The notes under the pieces were generated by a model. That model did no database searches and was not told where the DNA came from. It saw only the letters and a list, made by a program, of their open reading frames with translations. From NCBI GenBank assembly GCA_023436825.1, contig JAEZHS010000268.1, positions 1 through 5,674 of the forward strand: a stretch of DNA of 5,674 bases. The letters are read 5' to 3'. This DNA is from Pseudomonadota bacterium (GTDB taxonomy: Bacteria; Pseudomonadota; Alphaproteobacteria; Reyranellales; Reyranellaceae). Shown piece after piece: positions 4,827 through 5,674 of the stretch (its first letter is position 1; each line of letters opens with the position of its first letter). Position numbers and translations under genes: made by a program.

Positions 4827-5674
4827 ATGAATGCGCTGAAATTCGCGTGGGCGCTTGCCTGCGCCATCGTCATGCTTGCGACGTCGAGCGTTGCCCAGAC
4901 GCCGGCGTTCCCCGACCGCTCCATCCGCCTGGTCGTCGCGTTTCCTCCGGGTGGCGCGACCGATGTCATTGCGCGCGTGCTGGCCCAGGGGCTGACGACC
5001 GAGCTCGGCCAGAACGTGCTGGTCGAGAACAAGGGCGGCGCGAGCGGCATGATCGGATCCGAGATGGTCGTGAAGTCGCCGCCCGACGGCTACACGTTGC
5101 TGTTCGCCCCGAGCTCGCACGCCACCCTCAAGGAGCTCTATCCCGCCCTGTCGTTCGACCCCCTGCGCGACTTCACGCCGATCGCAACGGTGGCGCGCAC
5201 GCCCTACATCCTGGTGGTGCATCCCGGCCTCGAGGTGAAGACCGTCGCCGACCTGCTGGCCATGGCGCGTGCGAAGCCGGGCTCGGTGGCCTATGCCTCG
5301 ACCGGCATGGGCACCGCGCAGCATCTCGCCGGCGAAGTGCTGCGACGCACGTCCGACACGGACATCCTCCACGTTCCCTACAAGGGCAGCGGCGCGGTGC
5401 GCGCCGACCTGCTGGCCGGCCGCGTCCAGATGATGTTCGACAATGTCGCGGTCATGCTCCCCTACGTGCAGCGCGGGGAGATGCGCGGCCTTGCCGTCAC
5501 CAGCCCCAAGCGCAGCGCGCTGGTGCCCGACCTTCCGACCTTGCGCGAGCTCAACCTGGCCGCGGCCGAGATCGAGGGATGGTTCATCGTCCTCGGGCCG
5601 GCGGGCGTGCCCGATGCCGTCGTGCAGCGTCTGAATGCAGCGATCAACAAGGTGCTGGCCGCACCGGCCACGGC
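4827..5674 (+). CDS. Bug/TctC-family periplasmic solute-binding protein (3' end cut by window)
   Basis: The frame is open for 282 codons to the window edge; the family is usually about 320-330 residues, so roughly 40 are missing. The ATG follows a strong GGAGGAG ribosome site (4815-4821). Residues 1-23 are a signal peptide (K5, hydrophobic core, SVA before Q24), so the protein is exported to the periplasm. Family marks include VVAFPPGGATDVIAR (36-50), ENKGGASGMIGSE (67-79), PPDGYTLL (85-92), STGMGTAQHLAGE (158-170), HVPYKG (182-187) and VPDLPTLRE (233-241). Bug proteins bind small carboxylates, sometimes feeding a TctAB-type transporter and sometimes acting as orphan receptors. No transporter gene is visible before the window ends. 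It starts 46 bp after the dioxygenase gene with no terminator between them, so the two are almost certainly one operon, and its ligand is probably the dioxygenase substrate or a related acid. Confidence 0.93.
   Translation, partial: MNALKFAWALACAIVMLATSSVAQTPAFPDRSIRLVVAFPPGGATDVIARVLAQGLTTELGQNVLVENKGGASGMIGSEMVVKSPPDGYTLLFAPSSHATLKELYPALSFDPLRDFTPIATVARTPYILVVHPGLEVKTVADLLAMARAKPGSVAYASTGMGTAQHLAGEVLRRTSDTDILHVPYKGSGAVRADLLAGRVQMMFDNVAVMLPYVQRGEMRGLAVTSPKRSALVPDLPTLRELNLAAAEIEGWFIVLGPAGVPDAVVQRLNAAINKVLAAPAT

Noticed and set aside
4301..5372. Minus-strand open frames opposite the dioxygenase and Bug genes
   Set aside because: They mirror the codon structure of strongly supported + strand genes and show no recognisable motif.

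Overview
The window is GC-rich bacterial DNA of alphaproteobacterial character. The clearest taxonomic pointer is a two-TM, TPR-type HemY protein of the alphaproteobacterial form, probably preceded by another gene of the same operon. Short GC-rich intergenic palindromes and a Bug-family solute receptor paired with a TfdA/TauD dioxygenase also fit soil or aquatic Alphaproteobacteria (Rhodospirillales- or Rhizobiales-like). The genus cannot be fixed from the sequence alone.

Left part (1-2975, all + strand). The last few codons of an unidentified upstream gene run into hemY (41-1414), a membrane-anchored TPR protein with a C-terminal four-cysteine zinc-ribbon-like module. A 10-bp-stem hairpin spans the hemY stop codon. 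Next is a 338-residue single-domain methionine synthase (1457-2473) of the 'core MetE' type. It keeps the zinc ligands His-Cys-Glu-Cys but has no N-terminal MetE half. A 151-bp spacer follows, holding a 9-bp-stem palindrome and a weak promoter candidate. A GTG-started 116-residue membrane protein of unknown function (2625-2975) closes this part.

Right part (2976-5674). A GntR/FCD-family regulator (3062-3775, - strand) is divergent from a TauD/TfdA-family Fe(II)/2-oxoglutarate dioxygenase (3863-4780, + strand). The dioxygenase is followed 46 bp later by a Bug/TctC-type periplasmic solute-binding protein (4827 to beyond the window end). The 87-bp divergent intergenic is an AT-rich island. It holds a TTGTC-T-GACAA palindrome, which fits the GntR/FadR operator pattern, and a 10-bp palindrome containing TATATT on both strands. 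This is the layout of a small catabolic cluster: the receptor binds an organic acid in the periplasm, the dioxygenase attacks it or a product in the cytoplasm, and the divergent regulator senses it. The substrate is not identifiable here.

The most noteworthy points are these: the FCD effector domain appears to have lost all four usual metal ligands; the divergent control region is compact and palindromic; and the core-MetE enzyme has no visible partner gene. No phage, IS, CRISPR, tRNA or rRNA signal was seen.
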